Source: Liolophura sinensis (lineage: Eukaryota; Mollusca; Polyplacophora; Chitonida; Chitonidae). From it: a stretch of DNA of 64,000 bases. Each line of letters begins with the position of its first letter. Position 1 is the first letter of the stretch. The notes under the pieces are model-generated. The model did no database searches. It was not told the DNA's origin and saw only the letters and a list, made by a program, of their open reading frames with translations. Below, piece after piece: positions 35,355 through 48,400 of this stretch. Position numbers and translations under genes: made by a program. The DNA lies in assembly GCF_032854445.1 (NCBI RefSeq), contig NC_088302.1, positions 1,364,001 through 1,428,000 of the forward strand, written 5' to 3'.

Positions 35355-38045
35355 CCAAAAGTTGTCAATGGTGGAATAGCCAGTACAGCTGGAAATGTCA
35401 TTGGTGGATTAGTCAGTACAGTTGGAAATGTTGTTGGTGGAATAGCCAGTACAGCTGGAAATGTCATTGGTGGATTAGTCAGTACAGCTGGAAATGTCAT
35501 TGGTGGATTAGTCAGTACAGTTGGAAATGTTGTTGGTGGAATAGCCAATACAGCTGGAAATGTTGTTGGTGGAATAGCCAGTACAGCTGGAAATGTCACT
35601 GATGGATTAGTCAGTACTGAAAATGTTGTTGGTGGAATGGCCAGTACAGTTGGAAATGTCATTGGTGGATTAGTCAGTACAGCTGGAAATGTTGTTGGTG
35701 GAATAGCCAGTACAGCTGGAAATGCCATTGGTGGATTAGTCAGTACAGCTGGAAATGTTGTTGGTGGAATAGCCAATACAGCTGAAAATGTTGTTGGTGG
35801 AATAGCCAGTACAGCTGGAAATGTCACTGGTGGATTAGTCAGTACTGAAAATGTTGTTGGTGGAATTGACAATACAGTTGGAAATGTCATTGGTGGATTA
35901 GCCAGTACAGTTGGAAATGTTGTTGGTGGAGTAGCCAGTACAGCTGGAAATGTTGTTGGTGGAATAGCCAATACAGTTGGAAATGTTGTTGGTGGAATAG
36001 CCAGTACAGCTGAAAATGTCATTGGTGGATTAGCCAGTACAGTTGGAAATGTTGTTAGGGGAATAGCCAATACAGTTGGAAATGTTGTTGGTGGAATGGC
36101 CAGTACAGCTGGAAATGTCACTGGTGGATTAGTCAGTACAGTTGGAAATGTTGTTGGTGGAATAGCCAATACAGCTGAAAATGTTGTTGGTGGAATAGCC
36201 AGTACAGCTGGAAATGTCATTGGTGGATTAGTCAGTACAGTTGGAAATGTTGTTGGTGTAGTAGCCAGTACAGCTGGAAATGTCATTGGTGGGTTAGTCA
36301 GTACAGCTGGAAATGTCATTGGTGGATTAGTCAGTACAGCTGGAAATGTTGTTGGTGGAATAGCCAATACAGTTGGAAATGTCACTGGTGGATTAGTCAG
36401 TACAGTTGGAAATGTTGTTGGTGGAATTGACAGTACAGTTGGAAATGTTGTTGGTGGAATTGACAGTACAGCTGGAAATGTTGTTGATGGAATTGACAGT
36501 ACAGCTGGAAATGTTGTTGGTGGATAAGCCAGTACAGCTGGAAATGTCACTGGTGGATTAGTCAGTACAGTTGGAAATGTTGTTGGTGTAGTAGCCAGTA
36601 CAGCTGGAAATGTCATTGGTAGGTTAGTCAGTACAGCTGGAAATGTCATTGGTGGATTAGCCAGTACAGCTGGAAATGTTGTTGGTGGAATAGCCAATAC
36701 AGTTGGAAATGTTGTTGATGGAATGGCCAGTACAGCTGGAAATGTCACTGGTGGATTAGTCAGTACAGTTGGAAATGTTGTTGGTGGAATTGATTTTTTT
36801 TTTTTTTTTTTTTGATTGGTGTTTTACGCTGTACTCAAGAATATTTCATTTATACGACGGCGGCCAGCATTATGGTGGGTGGAAACCGGGCACAGCCCGG
36901 AGGAAACCCACGACCATCCACAGGTTGCTGGCAGACCTTCTCACGTACGGCCGGAGAGGAAGCCAGCATGAGCTGGACTTGAACTCACAGCGACCGCATT
37001 GGTGAGAGACTCCTGGGTCATTACGCTGCGCTAGCGCTTTAACCGACTGAGCCACGGAGGCCCCTGGTGGAATTGACAGTACAGTTGGAAATGTTGTTGG
37101 TGGAATTGACAGTACAGCTGGAAATGTTGTTGATGGATTAGCCAGTACAGCTGGAAATGTCACTGGTGGATTAGTCTGTACAGTTGGAAATGTTGTTGGT
37201 GGAATAGCCAATACAGCTGGAAATGTTGGTGGAATAGCCAGTACAGCTGGAAATGTCTTTGGTGGATAAGTCAGTACAGTTGGAAATGTTGTCGGTGGAA
37301 TAGCCAGTACAGCTGGAAATGTCATTGGTGGAGTAGCCAGTACAGCTGGAAATGTCACAGGTGGATTAGTCAGTACAGTTGGAAATGTTGTTGGTGGAAT
37401 AGCCAGTACAGCTGGAAATGTCATTGGTGGATTAGTCAGTACAGTTGGAAATGTTGTTGGTGGATTAGTCAGTACAGCTGGAAATGTTGTTGGTGGAATG
37501 GCCAGTACAGTTAGAAATGTCATTGGTGGATTAGTCAGTACAGCTGGAAATGTTGTTGGTGGAATGGCCAGTACAGTTAGAAATATCATTGGTGGATTAA
37601 TCAGTACAGTTGGAAATGTTGTTGGTGGATTAGCCAGTACAGCTGGAAGTGTTGTTGGTGGAATAGCCAGTACAGTTGGAAATGTTGTCGGTGGATTAGT
37701 CAGTACAGCTGGAAATGTTGTTGGTGTAGTAGCCAGTACAACTGGAAATGTCATTGGTGGATTAGTCAGTGCATCTGGAAATGTTGGTGGAATAGCCAGT
37801 ACAGCTGGAAATGTTGTTGGTGGAATGGCCAGTACAGCTGGAAATGTCATTGGTGGATTAGTCAGTACAGTTGGAAATGTTGTTGGTGAAATAGCCAGTA
37901 CAGCTGGAAATGTTGTTGGTGGAATAGCCAATACAGCTGGAAATGTCATTGGTGGATTAGTCAGTACAGTTGGAAATGTTGTTGGTGGAATAGCCAGTAC
38001 AGCTGGAAATGTTGTTGGTGGAATAGCCAGTACAGCTGGAAATGT
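35355..38045. repeat. 33-bp array of about 2.4 kb, interrupted by a SINE
   Basis: Over 70 units of GGAAATGTTGTTGGTGGAAT and AGCCAGTACAGCT with a CATTGGTGGATTAGTC variant. It lies between PFAS and FANCB. The period keeps frames of 199 to 474 codons open on both strands (TTFPAVLAIPP or STAGNVVGGIA repeats). It is split by the SINE at 36794-37064. Confidence 0.96.
36794..37064 (-). mobile_element. Full-length tRNA-derived SINE with target-site duplication
   Basis: It is the same family as the copy at 3590. The poly-T end (minus-strand tail) is at 36794 and the tRNA head ends at 37064 (GGGGCCTCCGTGGCTCAG on the minus strand). TGGTGGAATTGA occurs on both sides (36782-36793 and 37065-37076). Diagnostic blocks are better preserved than in the other copies, so it is the youngest here. 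Confidence 0.92.
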
Positions 38046-38514
38046 GAAAGACCAATCACATCAAAAAATTAAAAAAAATATTTTCACTGTATCCTGATCC
38101 AGTCTGCTTGTAGGAGGATAGTCCAGCCAAATTTGTACTGCTACCTCACTGGATTGCCATGCCAAAGACACCAAATGATACTGAGGCCAGTTAGGGTACA
38201 CTAAGAACCACCAAGCTTTGTACCATGTGAAGTGTAACATCCTGATATAAGCACTATGACTGAGGAAAATCAACTATAAAGCCATTCGCTGAATTCATAA
38301 AATGGTTTTACTATATACTAGTACAAGCATAACAAACATACATACAGGATATATGTATGCAAACATCTTCATTAAAATGTCACAATGAAATTATCAATGT
38401 ATATGTATCTATACATGGCTGATGAAATGAGAGAATTACTTGAGCAATGCTGACAACATGATTCATAATATCACAAGGTTGTCTCAGATCATGACAGTGC
38501 CCCTTAACTACTTC

Positions 38515-38885
38515 AATGGCTGGGGATTTAATCAATTAGCCAATCGAGAAGGTGTTTTAATCATTTACGCTGCCCAATCGAGAAGGTGTTTTAATCATTC
38601 AGGCTGCCCAATCGAGAAGGTGTTTTAATCATTTAGGTGATCCAATCAAGGTGTTTTAATCATTTAGGCTGCCCAATTGAGAAGGCGTTTTAATCACTTA
38701 GGTGATCCAATCAAGAAGGTGTTTTAATCATTTAGGCTGCCCAATCGAGAAGGTGTTTTAATCATTTAGGCTGCCCAATCGAGAAGGTGTCTTAATCATT
38801 GAGGTGATCCAATCGAGAAGGTGTTTTAATCATTTAGGCTGCCCAATCAAGAAGGTGTTTTAGTCATTTAGGTGACCCAGCCGTG
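38515..38885. repeat. 33-34-bp array downstream of FANCB stop
   Basis: About 11 units of CCAATCGAGAAGGTGTTTTA and ATCATTTAGGCTG. It begins 80 bp beyond the FANCB stop, so it may lie in the 3' UTR. Confidence 0.93.
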
Positions 38886-38963
38886 TTTTGAATAATGCTG
38901 GTCATAACACAACTGATAAGACTCAGCTACCATTTAGAAGCACTGAGTTGCACAACAAAACAG

Positions 38964-39449
38964 TCAAGACATTGTCTCATACAACTGAAGAACCGCAGAG
39001 TCTGTGGACTGAATGTGTTTCCGGAGATCAGAAAGAAATTCTTGAAAATGCTTTTGCGAAATGACATCGTCTTTCCGTAGACGTTGAACATTTTTTTGCA
39101 TGCATGAGAAGCCATGGCGGATATCCTGCACAGCATCAGTGGAGTGGCCCTGAACAATGTCATCTGATTGCACCTCCATTATGTCATCATCTCTGATGCA
39201 GTTATCAAGTAGTTCGGAGAGTTTAGACGTGGAAAATTCTGCTTCCTGTCTCAGCATCTGCCGCAGTCTGTGAAGACTCCTAACACTGACAGCCTCGCTC
39301 TGAGCCTCTGGTATCATGGCAACATCATCAGGAAGGACATGATAGAGGTAATGCAAGACGGACCACAGTTGAGACTTGTTTCTGTCAGAAAAAAATTTGA
39401 AATCATCAGTGATAAAGTAACTCTTAGCTTTCCCACTCAACGATCCTCC
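38964..39449 (-). CDS. FANCB: FANCB last exon
   Basis: It encodes GGSLSGKAKSYFITDDFKFF, WSVLHYLYHVLPDD and a helical tail ending VLQLYETMS, then TGA at 38966-38964. The acceptor is TTTTGGGAG|GGA, preceded by a good T-rich tract. Only phase 0 avoids a stop at this acceptor. Confidence 0.85.
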   Translation of the reverse strand, partial: GGSLSGKAKSYFITDDFKFFSDRNKSQLWSVLHYLYHVLPDDVAMIPEAQSEAVSVRSLHRLRQMLRQEAEFSTSKLSELLDNCIRDDDIMEVQSDDIVQGHSTDAVQDIRHGFSCMQKNVQRLRKDDVISQKHFQEFLSDLRKHIQSTDSAVLQLYETMS

Positions 39450-42400
39450 CTCCCAAAAGAATTCAACAGAAAGAAACAAAAATGGTGACCAAGTTTCTCA
39501 TGTCAGATCTTACTTTTTTGCATATCTACCTTTTTGTTGCTTTACACCATACTATTAGCACATTTTTACTCACATGATCCTGTCCATGTTTATGGGTAGG
39601 AGAAACAGAGTGCCCAGAGTACACCACTGAAATGTAATGAGTAACTGGAAAATTCTCCCAAATCTGACATGATCAGAATCACTGCTCCTCACCGAGTTCT
39701 CATCAACAATGGAAGCTGGTGATCAGCATCACTGTTCCTCTCCGAGTTCTCATCAACAATGGAAGCTGGTGATCAGCATCACTGCTCCTCATAGAGATCT
39801 CATCAATAATGGAAGCTGGTGATCAGAATCACTGCTCCTCACAGGGATCTCATCAACAATGGAAGCTGGTGATCAGCATCACTTCTCCTCACAGAGATCT
39901 CGTGAACAATGGAAGCTGGTGATCAGCATCACTTCTCCTCATAGAGATCTCATCAACAATGGAAGCTGGTGATCAGCATCACTTCTCCTCACAGAGATCT
40001 CATCAACATTGGACGCTGGTGATCAGCATCACTTCTCCTCACAGAGATCTCATCAACAATGGAAGCTGGTGATCAGCATCACTTCTCCTCATAGAGATCT
40101 CATCAACAGTGGAAGCTGGGGATCAGCATCACTTCTCCTCATAGAGATCTCATCAACAATGGAAGCTGGTGATCAGCATCACTTCTCCTCACAGAGATCT
40201 CATCAACATTGGAAGCTGGTGATCAGCATCACTTCTCCTCACAGAGATCTCATCAACAATGGAAGCTGGTGATCAGCATCACTTCTCCTCATAGAGATCT
40301 CATCAACAGTGGAAGCTGGGGATCAGCATCACTTCTCCTCATAGAGATCTCATCAACAATGGAAGCTGGTGATCAGCATCACTTCTCCTCATAGAGATCT
40401 CATCAACAATGAAAGCTGGTGATCAGAATTACTGCTCCTCACCGAGTTCTCATCAACAATGGAAGCTGGTGATCAGAATCACTTCTCCTCACACAGATCT
40501 CATCAACAATGGAAGCTGGTGATCACAATCACTGCTCCTCACTGAGTTCTCATCAACAATGGAAGCTGGTGATCAGCATCACTGCTCCTCATAGAGATCT
40601 CATCAATAATGGAAGCTGGTGATCAGCATCACTGCTCCTCTCCGAGATCTCATGAACACTGGAAGCTGGTGATCAGCACCACTTCTCCTCACCGAGATCT
40701 TGTGAACAATGGAACCTGGCGATCAGCATCACTTCTCCTCACAGAGATCTTGTGAACAATGGAAGCTGGTTATCAGCATCACTTCTCCCCAAAGAGATCT
40801 CATCAATAATGGAAGCTGGTGATCAGCATCACTTCTCATCATAGAGATCTCATCAACAATGGAAGCTGGGGATCAGCATCACTTCTCATCACCGAGTTCT
40901 CATCAACAATGGAAGCTGGTGATCAGCATCACTTCTCATCACCAAGATCTCATCAACAATGGAAGCTGGTGATCAGCATCACTTCTCATCATAGAGATCT
41001 CATCAACAATGGAAGCTGGTGATCAGCATCACTTCTCATCACCAAGATCTCATCAACAATGGAAGCTGGTGATCAGCATCACTTCTGCTCACCAAGATCT
41101 CATCAACAATGGAAGCTGGTGATCAGCATCACTTCTGCTCACCGAGATCTCACCAACAATGGAAGCTGGTGATCAGCATCACTTCTCATCGCCAAGATCT
41201 CATCAACAATGGAAGCTGGTGATCTGCATCAATTCTGCTCACCGAGATCTCATCAACAATGGAAGCTGGTGATCAGCATCACTTCTCATCACCAAGATCT
41301 CATGAACAAAGGAAGCTGGTGATCAGCATCATTTCTCCTCACAGAGATCTCATGAACAATGGAAGCTGGTGATCAGCATCACTTCTCATCACCAAGATCT
41401 CATGAACAATGGAAGCCCGGGAAATTTCCTGCCTGAGTCTAACCACCGACCCTGAAGTGCACGTGCCTTGGAAGTGAGGAACTGTTTCCTCAGAAAATAT
41501 ACAAACAGCTGAAATATTAGATTAGCTATTTTGATGGAATAGATACAGGTCAAGAAAATAAGCTAGAGCCTACACCCTTTCTCCTAGCTTGAGACTTACC
41601 TGAACATGACCTTCAGCAATGGCTGCCTTGTTGTTGTTGTTGTCAGCTGAAGTCTGACCCACCTCAAGTGGTCAAGTCCCTGGGGACACAGATAACAGTC
41701 ATACAGAGGCTGGTGAGTCAAGCCAGCCCTGGTCAGTGCTGTGGCCACACTGGTCAGTGCTGGTGGAGTGGATATGACAGACAGTCTAACACCAGACTGC
41801 ACCGCATCCAGGGACAGGCGGGATCTGTACACCTCCACATCTACAACACAAGACACAATCAATACTCCTGATTTAGTTTGAAGTATATTTTCTACAATTG
41901 TGAAGTGAATTTCATATGACAAGGGTAAAGTCTGTGACATGATATAAAAAAAACAAGACAGCCCTAGGAGATGCCGGCAGTATCCCTTGTCAAATGGCAA
42001 ACTGCCTCCAGAAAAGATCCACTCAATATCTCTAGAGAGAGGCTGTCAAAACGTTAGCATGTACACTGAGGTGACATGACACTACTGTTGTGGTCACATT
42101 CAGCCATTTACTATGCCCACTCAGTGTTGTCCTGTAACTAACATTCTGACAGATGTATCACACTGAACAGTTCACATAAATGATGGCAACGTTGAAGCTT
42201 GAAGACAATAGGCCTTCAGCAAGTAACTGGCACACTTTCTGACACCTGCGCTCAACTTCCAAACAGAAAGCTCAATGTGTATGCCAAATAGAAAGCTATA
42301 TGTGTATGCCAAATAGAAAGCTATATGTGTATGCCAAACAGAAAGCTCAATGTGTATGCCAAACAACAAGCTCAATGTGTATGCCAAACAGAAGGATAAA

Positions 42401-45400
42401 TGTGTATGCCAAATAGAAAGCTCAATGTGTATGCCAAACAACAAGCTCAATGTGTATGCCAAACAGAAGGATAAATGTGTATGCCAAACAGGAAGCTCAA
42501 TGTGTATGCCAAACAAAAAGCTCAATGTGTATGCCAAACAGAAGGATAAATGTGTATGCCAAATAGAAAGCTCAATGTGTATGCCAAATAGAAAGTTCAA
42601 CGTGTATGCCACAGTGACTTATTTCGTTTCGATTGACACCATACTCCAGAATTTGTCACTTCAACTTCTTAAGCAATTTCACAGGCCCTAAAAGGGTTGA
42701 AACCTGTTTATTACCACCATGGCCCCAGGAGAGACGAGGGAATCTCCAACCCTGTCTCTTCTTAGCACTTAGTACAAGACGACTACATGAACATGCAGAG
42801 AGTTTATTCTGTCATACTTGATATAGTTCATATTTCAGTTTACATGTACCTAGTTCTCTTTTCTTGGAAGAAGATCTCAGATCTATGGCCTTTCGATTTT
42901 CAAACAGATCTTCTTTAGAGAACTCGACCTTTCCACAAAACACTGTAAACGTTTGTTTCCCTCTGTTTTGATTCCCGAGTTTTCCACATGAAAACGTTAG
43001 AAACAGTAACAAGTGATCTGTTACAGTCACACCAAAGAGAGGCTGTGACAGGACACATAGCACTGTGGTTGTCTCCCCTGGTTTGAGTTTGTCACCATCC
43101 TGATTTTCTTCTGACAGTTCTAATCTTGGAAATTTGAAGGCCACTGGTTGGTAGATCCAATCATCATCACGAGACAAGGTCACTGATTGGCTGGCATAGA
43201 GGTTTGTTTTCACTGGCCAGACAGACTTGGACAGCTGGTTTTCCTTCTCAAGACCAACATGTGATGGTAAACAGGCAGAGAGGGCTAACTGGCCTAATTC
43301 TCTGAAACATAGGGTTATATTATTTATACATCAGTGAAATCCCAGTATTTACTTCACTGATAATCTTCACTAGATAGATGTCACTTTGGTTATTACATTT
43401 TGCTATTACACTGCTGGAGACCTTGACCCATGGACCATGCCTCGTGGACCGCATCACAAGGCCCTGCACTTCAGTGCAATATATAGTTCGCGCATATGAA
43501 TGGAATCAGAAATACGACACAGATGCCACATTGCTTATTTTTTTCACGTATGGAGCAGATAAACTTATAAGCATTTATATACATGTAAAGAAAATGTCAG
43601 GATATAAATAATAAATAGAATATTGCACAGTGAAGGTTGAATGCCATAAATATTGTTCTCGTGAAAGGTAAAAAATGATAACCCACTTGATGCTTCGCGT
43701 CCCGTTGGTTATCATTTACACCTGTCACTCTAACAATATTTATGGCATTCAGCCTTCAGTGTGCAATATCCTCTATATAATACATGCAGTATTGTTTAAC
43801 ATACATGTAAAATTGTTTTGCATACAAGCTGTATTATTCAAATACATGTCGTTTAGTTTACAATACACCTTAGTATTGTTTAAAATACATGTAGCTTTTT
43901 TGAAAATACATGGAACAATGTTTAAAATACATGTAGTGTACTTCTGCCAACTAATATCTTTATATAATGTATCTGCCCACATACTTGTCTGACATGTTAC
44001 ATACTTGTCTGACATGTTACACACTTCCACCCCGATGACCCAACATCCATCACATAGCCTCTGCCACGTGTCCTTCACCTCCAGCGACGTTCCTCCAATG
44101 GGAGGTTCTGATACAGTCATGTAACCAGAGGAACCAAAGTTTTCAGGGTGTCCTAGCAGAGGCACCAAAGAAGGCTGACCAAAGAAAAAGAATTTTTGAG
44201 ATTAGCCAAGTGTTATTCAACATTTAAACTGATTAACATTCCAACATGTATGTGGCAGACATCAGCCAAAAACACAGAATAACATGGTTTCCTTTCTAGG
44301 TCTGCCTAAGTTCTGGTTTCCTATATCTTTGCGCGTCTTGGTTATAAAAATTGGCCACTGCTGCCAGCAGTTTGCGTCTTATCAATATCATTTCAGTGAA
44401 ATGTCAATGGCATATGTAGAGCCCAAAATTTGGCTTCATGTCACAAATACTCCTCCCAAAACTTCCTCCTAAAGAACAGGTGATTTACCTAAGGAGCAAT
44501 CATTGTCACCCAAAAGTTCACACTTCGGGCAAAAAACTCTCACTGGCTTGTCGCTGAAACCATGGTGCAGAGACCTGTATTCAAACCAAACTTTAGCATT
44601 TATTAAATAACACATTTTCCTTGATTCTGATCGATTCATCCACCTAATGTCATATTTTGTTTTGCTAATTTTTTATTAAAAAAAATGTTGGCATTAAATA
44701 TAACATTTTAAGACCCTCACATGCTTCTGAAAGTGCATTTTTACACACCAAAGTTTCAGTAAAACACAGTATCCAAGACAGGCCCCCGAGACATGGACTG
44801 CGCAATTCCGTCTATTATTAACTAAAGTCTAGGGAAATCTCACCTGGTCTGGGATGACTGAATCATGGTTGAGAGTCAAACGGTTGACCACATCACAACC
44901 AAGCTCGACCAATCGCTGTCTGTCGTGTGCCTCACTCGTTAACTCCACTAGTCTGTTGATGTCAGACTGAAACAGAAACAATTCATCTTCATTCACTTAT
45001 TCACATTTTTTTTTCTCCAAAATTTTCACTGCTTTATTTTAATTGCCATATTAGTAAGATTAGCAAAATTCTCAACAGGAGATTTTAGTTAGACATATTT
45101 TAGGGCCCACTGTTTTCTAAGAATCAATACAATATTGGATTTGGTTGACTGTGTGGCTTAAGCTTGTTTTCTCACATGTAAATCAACACAGGTGAGAAAT
45201 GAAAGCAGTGCAGCACTAAGGATACCTGAAGTCTCATCTGTAAGGCTTTTAAAGCTGCCTGTATTGAGGACATGTCTTCCTGGTTAGAACACGAACTTGA
45301 CGCCTGGAATAGAAAGGTAACATCACGTGGTGTTATGTCTGGTGTAATCGGCATGATACTTCAGTGGGGACAGCCCTTTGGCGGCATGGACTCGCCTATC

Positions 45401-48400
45401 ACAAGAAGACACAGGATACGTACACATACCTGAACACTCCTCATCGTCATATGATTGAAAAATTGTTAGGTATCATGTAAAACCTCAAGCATACATACTT
45501 ACAAACATTCTCTGTTTGATTTTGCTTTCTATTACCCATGTGCATAAATGATGACATGAAAACAGGAAATATTTACACATTGTTTGACGCAGTCTACAAA
45601 GTTAGGCCCCAAATCTGTCAGGCTCCATCCTGAAGGAGGCCAAGTAGAACTGGTTGCATGTAACAACATCAACTGATCTGTGCCATTCTCCAGAAAGTCA
45701 TCCACAATCACCTCTGATACGTCTCTCTTCATCATCTCTACCTACGATAAAACACATGGGCTCCTGGCAAAAGGGGTAACATTGATCGAACTTGTTGAAG
45801 ATCACTATTCACTTTAATGGCAGTTAATGTCAGTGGTTTGTGTGTCACTGAAACCTGTCAACAGTGTACCATATGTGAAGTCTCTGTCAACAGTGTACAA
45901 TATGTGAAGTCTCTGTCAATAACGTACCATATGTGAAGTCTCTGTCAATAGTGTACCATATGTGAAGTCTATGTCTAACTTCAAGGCGTACATTACTGAC
46001 TAGAGTACCATATGTGAAGTCTCTGTCAATAGTGTACCATATGTGAAGTCTTTGTCAACAGTGTACCATATGTGAAGTCTGTCAAATGTACCATATGTGA
46101 AGTCTCTGCCTAACTTCAAGGTGTACATTACTGACTAGAGTACCATATGTGAAGTCTCTGTCAATAGTGTACCATATGTGAAGTCTATGTCTAACTTCAA
46201 GGCGTACATTACTGACTAGAGTACCATATGTGAAGTCTGTCAATAGCATACCATATGTGAAGTCTCTGTCAATAGTGTACCATATGTGAAGTCTGTCAAT
46301 AGCGTACCATATGTGAAGTCTCTGCCTAACTTCAAGGCGTACATTACTGACTAGAGTACCATATGTGAAGTCTCTGTCAATAGTGTACCATATGTGAAGT
46401 CTATGTCTAACTTTAAGGCGTACATTACTGACTAGTGTACCATAAGTAAAGTCTCTGTCAACAGTGTACCATATGTGAAGTCTGTCAACAGTGTACCATA
46501 TGTGAAGTCTGTCAATAGTGTACCATATGTGAAGTGTCAGTCAATAGTGTACCATATGTGAAGTCTGTCAATAGTGTACCATATGTGAAGTGTCAGTCAA
46601 TAGTGTACCATATGTGAAGTGTCAGTCAATAGTGTACCATATGTGAAGTGTCAGTCAATAGTGTACCATATGTGAAGTCTGTCAACAGTGTACCATATGT
46701 GAAGTCTGTCAATAGTGTACCATATGTGAAGTGTCAGTCAATAGTGTACCATATGTGAACTCTCTGCCTAACTTCAAGGCGCACATTACCAATTAGTCGT
46801 TACATTTGTTTGACTATCTCAATCATCACTTTAAGTTAGCCACTAAAGCTGAATTAATTAATGAAGCAGTATTTCAGAAACGTTCTAAAAATATTTTAAA
46901 AATTGACACTGCATATCAACAAAGTAAACAGCAATCGTGAGCACCTAGCCACTCATTTGGGAACGTCATTTTACCATGTTAGCAGGGGGTTCATAAACAT
47001 GAAAATGTTAACTACCCTATCTGAAATAATGAGCTTTCTTCAAGGTCGTTTTGAGTTTTATTTTTTCAGATCTAACTGCCCTGTAATAGTGCCACAATGA
47101 GTTTTTTTGAATATCTAACTACCCTAGGCCAAAATTAAAACTTTGTTTGCTTGATGTGATAAGCAGTTTATAACAAAAGAGGGTAGTCAGGTATTTTTTT
47201 TTTTGGAAGAAGGGAAAAACAATTATAGAATTGTGTTCAAATGATTGATCACAATTAAACTTCCTCAGCGTTGACAACAACACAGTACTAAATATGTCAC
47301 TGAATATGAGGCAATTCTCAAAAAAATAAATATTTTTAGATCTTTACAATAAAACTAACAAGTAAACATTAGTTAAGCATTTTTATGCGCACAGTTTAAG
47401 TCAACAGTTTGTGCTAGCATTTTTAGGTCCGGTACAGAGGGTGGGGGTGGGGGGGGTGGGGGGCATGTGAAAATATAACCAAAATCCAGTCCAGCTGATA
47501 CTTTTGATGGAGTGAAGTGGAACCTCATGATCTAGTAAAATAAAATCTATACTGAGAAATCTGTTTCTATTTTCCTAAATTTCCTAATTTTAATTAAACT
47601 TCGTGTGAACATTTATGCTGTCCTCAACACATCATTCAATGTAGATGCTTGTCTAAAAGTTTGAAGAGTGTAAGCACCCAAGTGAGCCTCAGCTCAGATC
47701 ACCAGCTTTCATCTAATTTACACTCTAAAAAATTTACACATGAGGAAGAGGAGGGCCAAAATCATGTGTTGTATGAAGATCATTGCATGCATGAAAAGGG
47801 TGGAACATATCAGCTTGTATGTGAATTTCCCTGCATCTAAAATGCACCTGCCCTTTCTATTGTCACTACCATTGTTTCCACTCTACAACAATTTTCTACC
47901 CACCAAAGCCTCTATAGATAGTAGTGATATCAGTGACAGCTCAGAAAATTATGCCAATATATTCCCAGCTACATACCCCCTAAAAGTTTTGATCGGGAAA
48001 AAAGCCATCTCACATCTGACTAACCTTTTTTTCAGTTTTGGGATGTCCCAAACGGTATTTGTCATAAAAGGGGCTCTGTTAAGGATTGTTTGATAAGGTA
48101 AAGGTTTAAAACAAAAATCTTCTGTTTTGATCATGTTACGGCAGGTAACATGATGCAGAAAGGTCTCAATTTGTCGCTGTGGTTACACCAGTCCATGACT
48201 GAGTTAATTTAATTCACAAAAAATAACCTTGGGGATCTACGTAAGTGGGCTTCGGCTATAACTTGAGCAACTTGTCCTTGGAAATACATGCCACTTTTCA
48301 TCAGTGTTAGAACAAGAGCCACAATTATCAATAGAATTAGATCACGGAGAATTCCATGTTTTGTTGTCGTAAGACGCTGACAGCTGCAATTTTTACAGGA

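Noticed and set aside
35324-38097. Frames of 474, 359, 296 and 199 codons encoding Pro/Val- or Gly/Asn-rich repeats
   Set aside because: They are a product of the 33-bp minisatellite; frames are open on both strands, are broken by the SINE and have no start or splice context.
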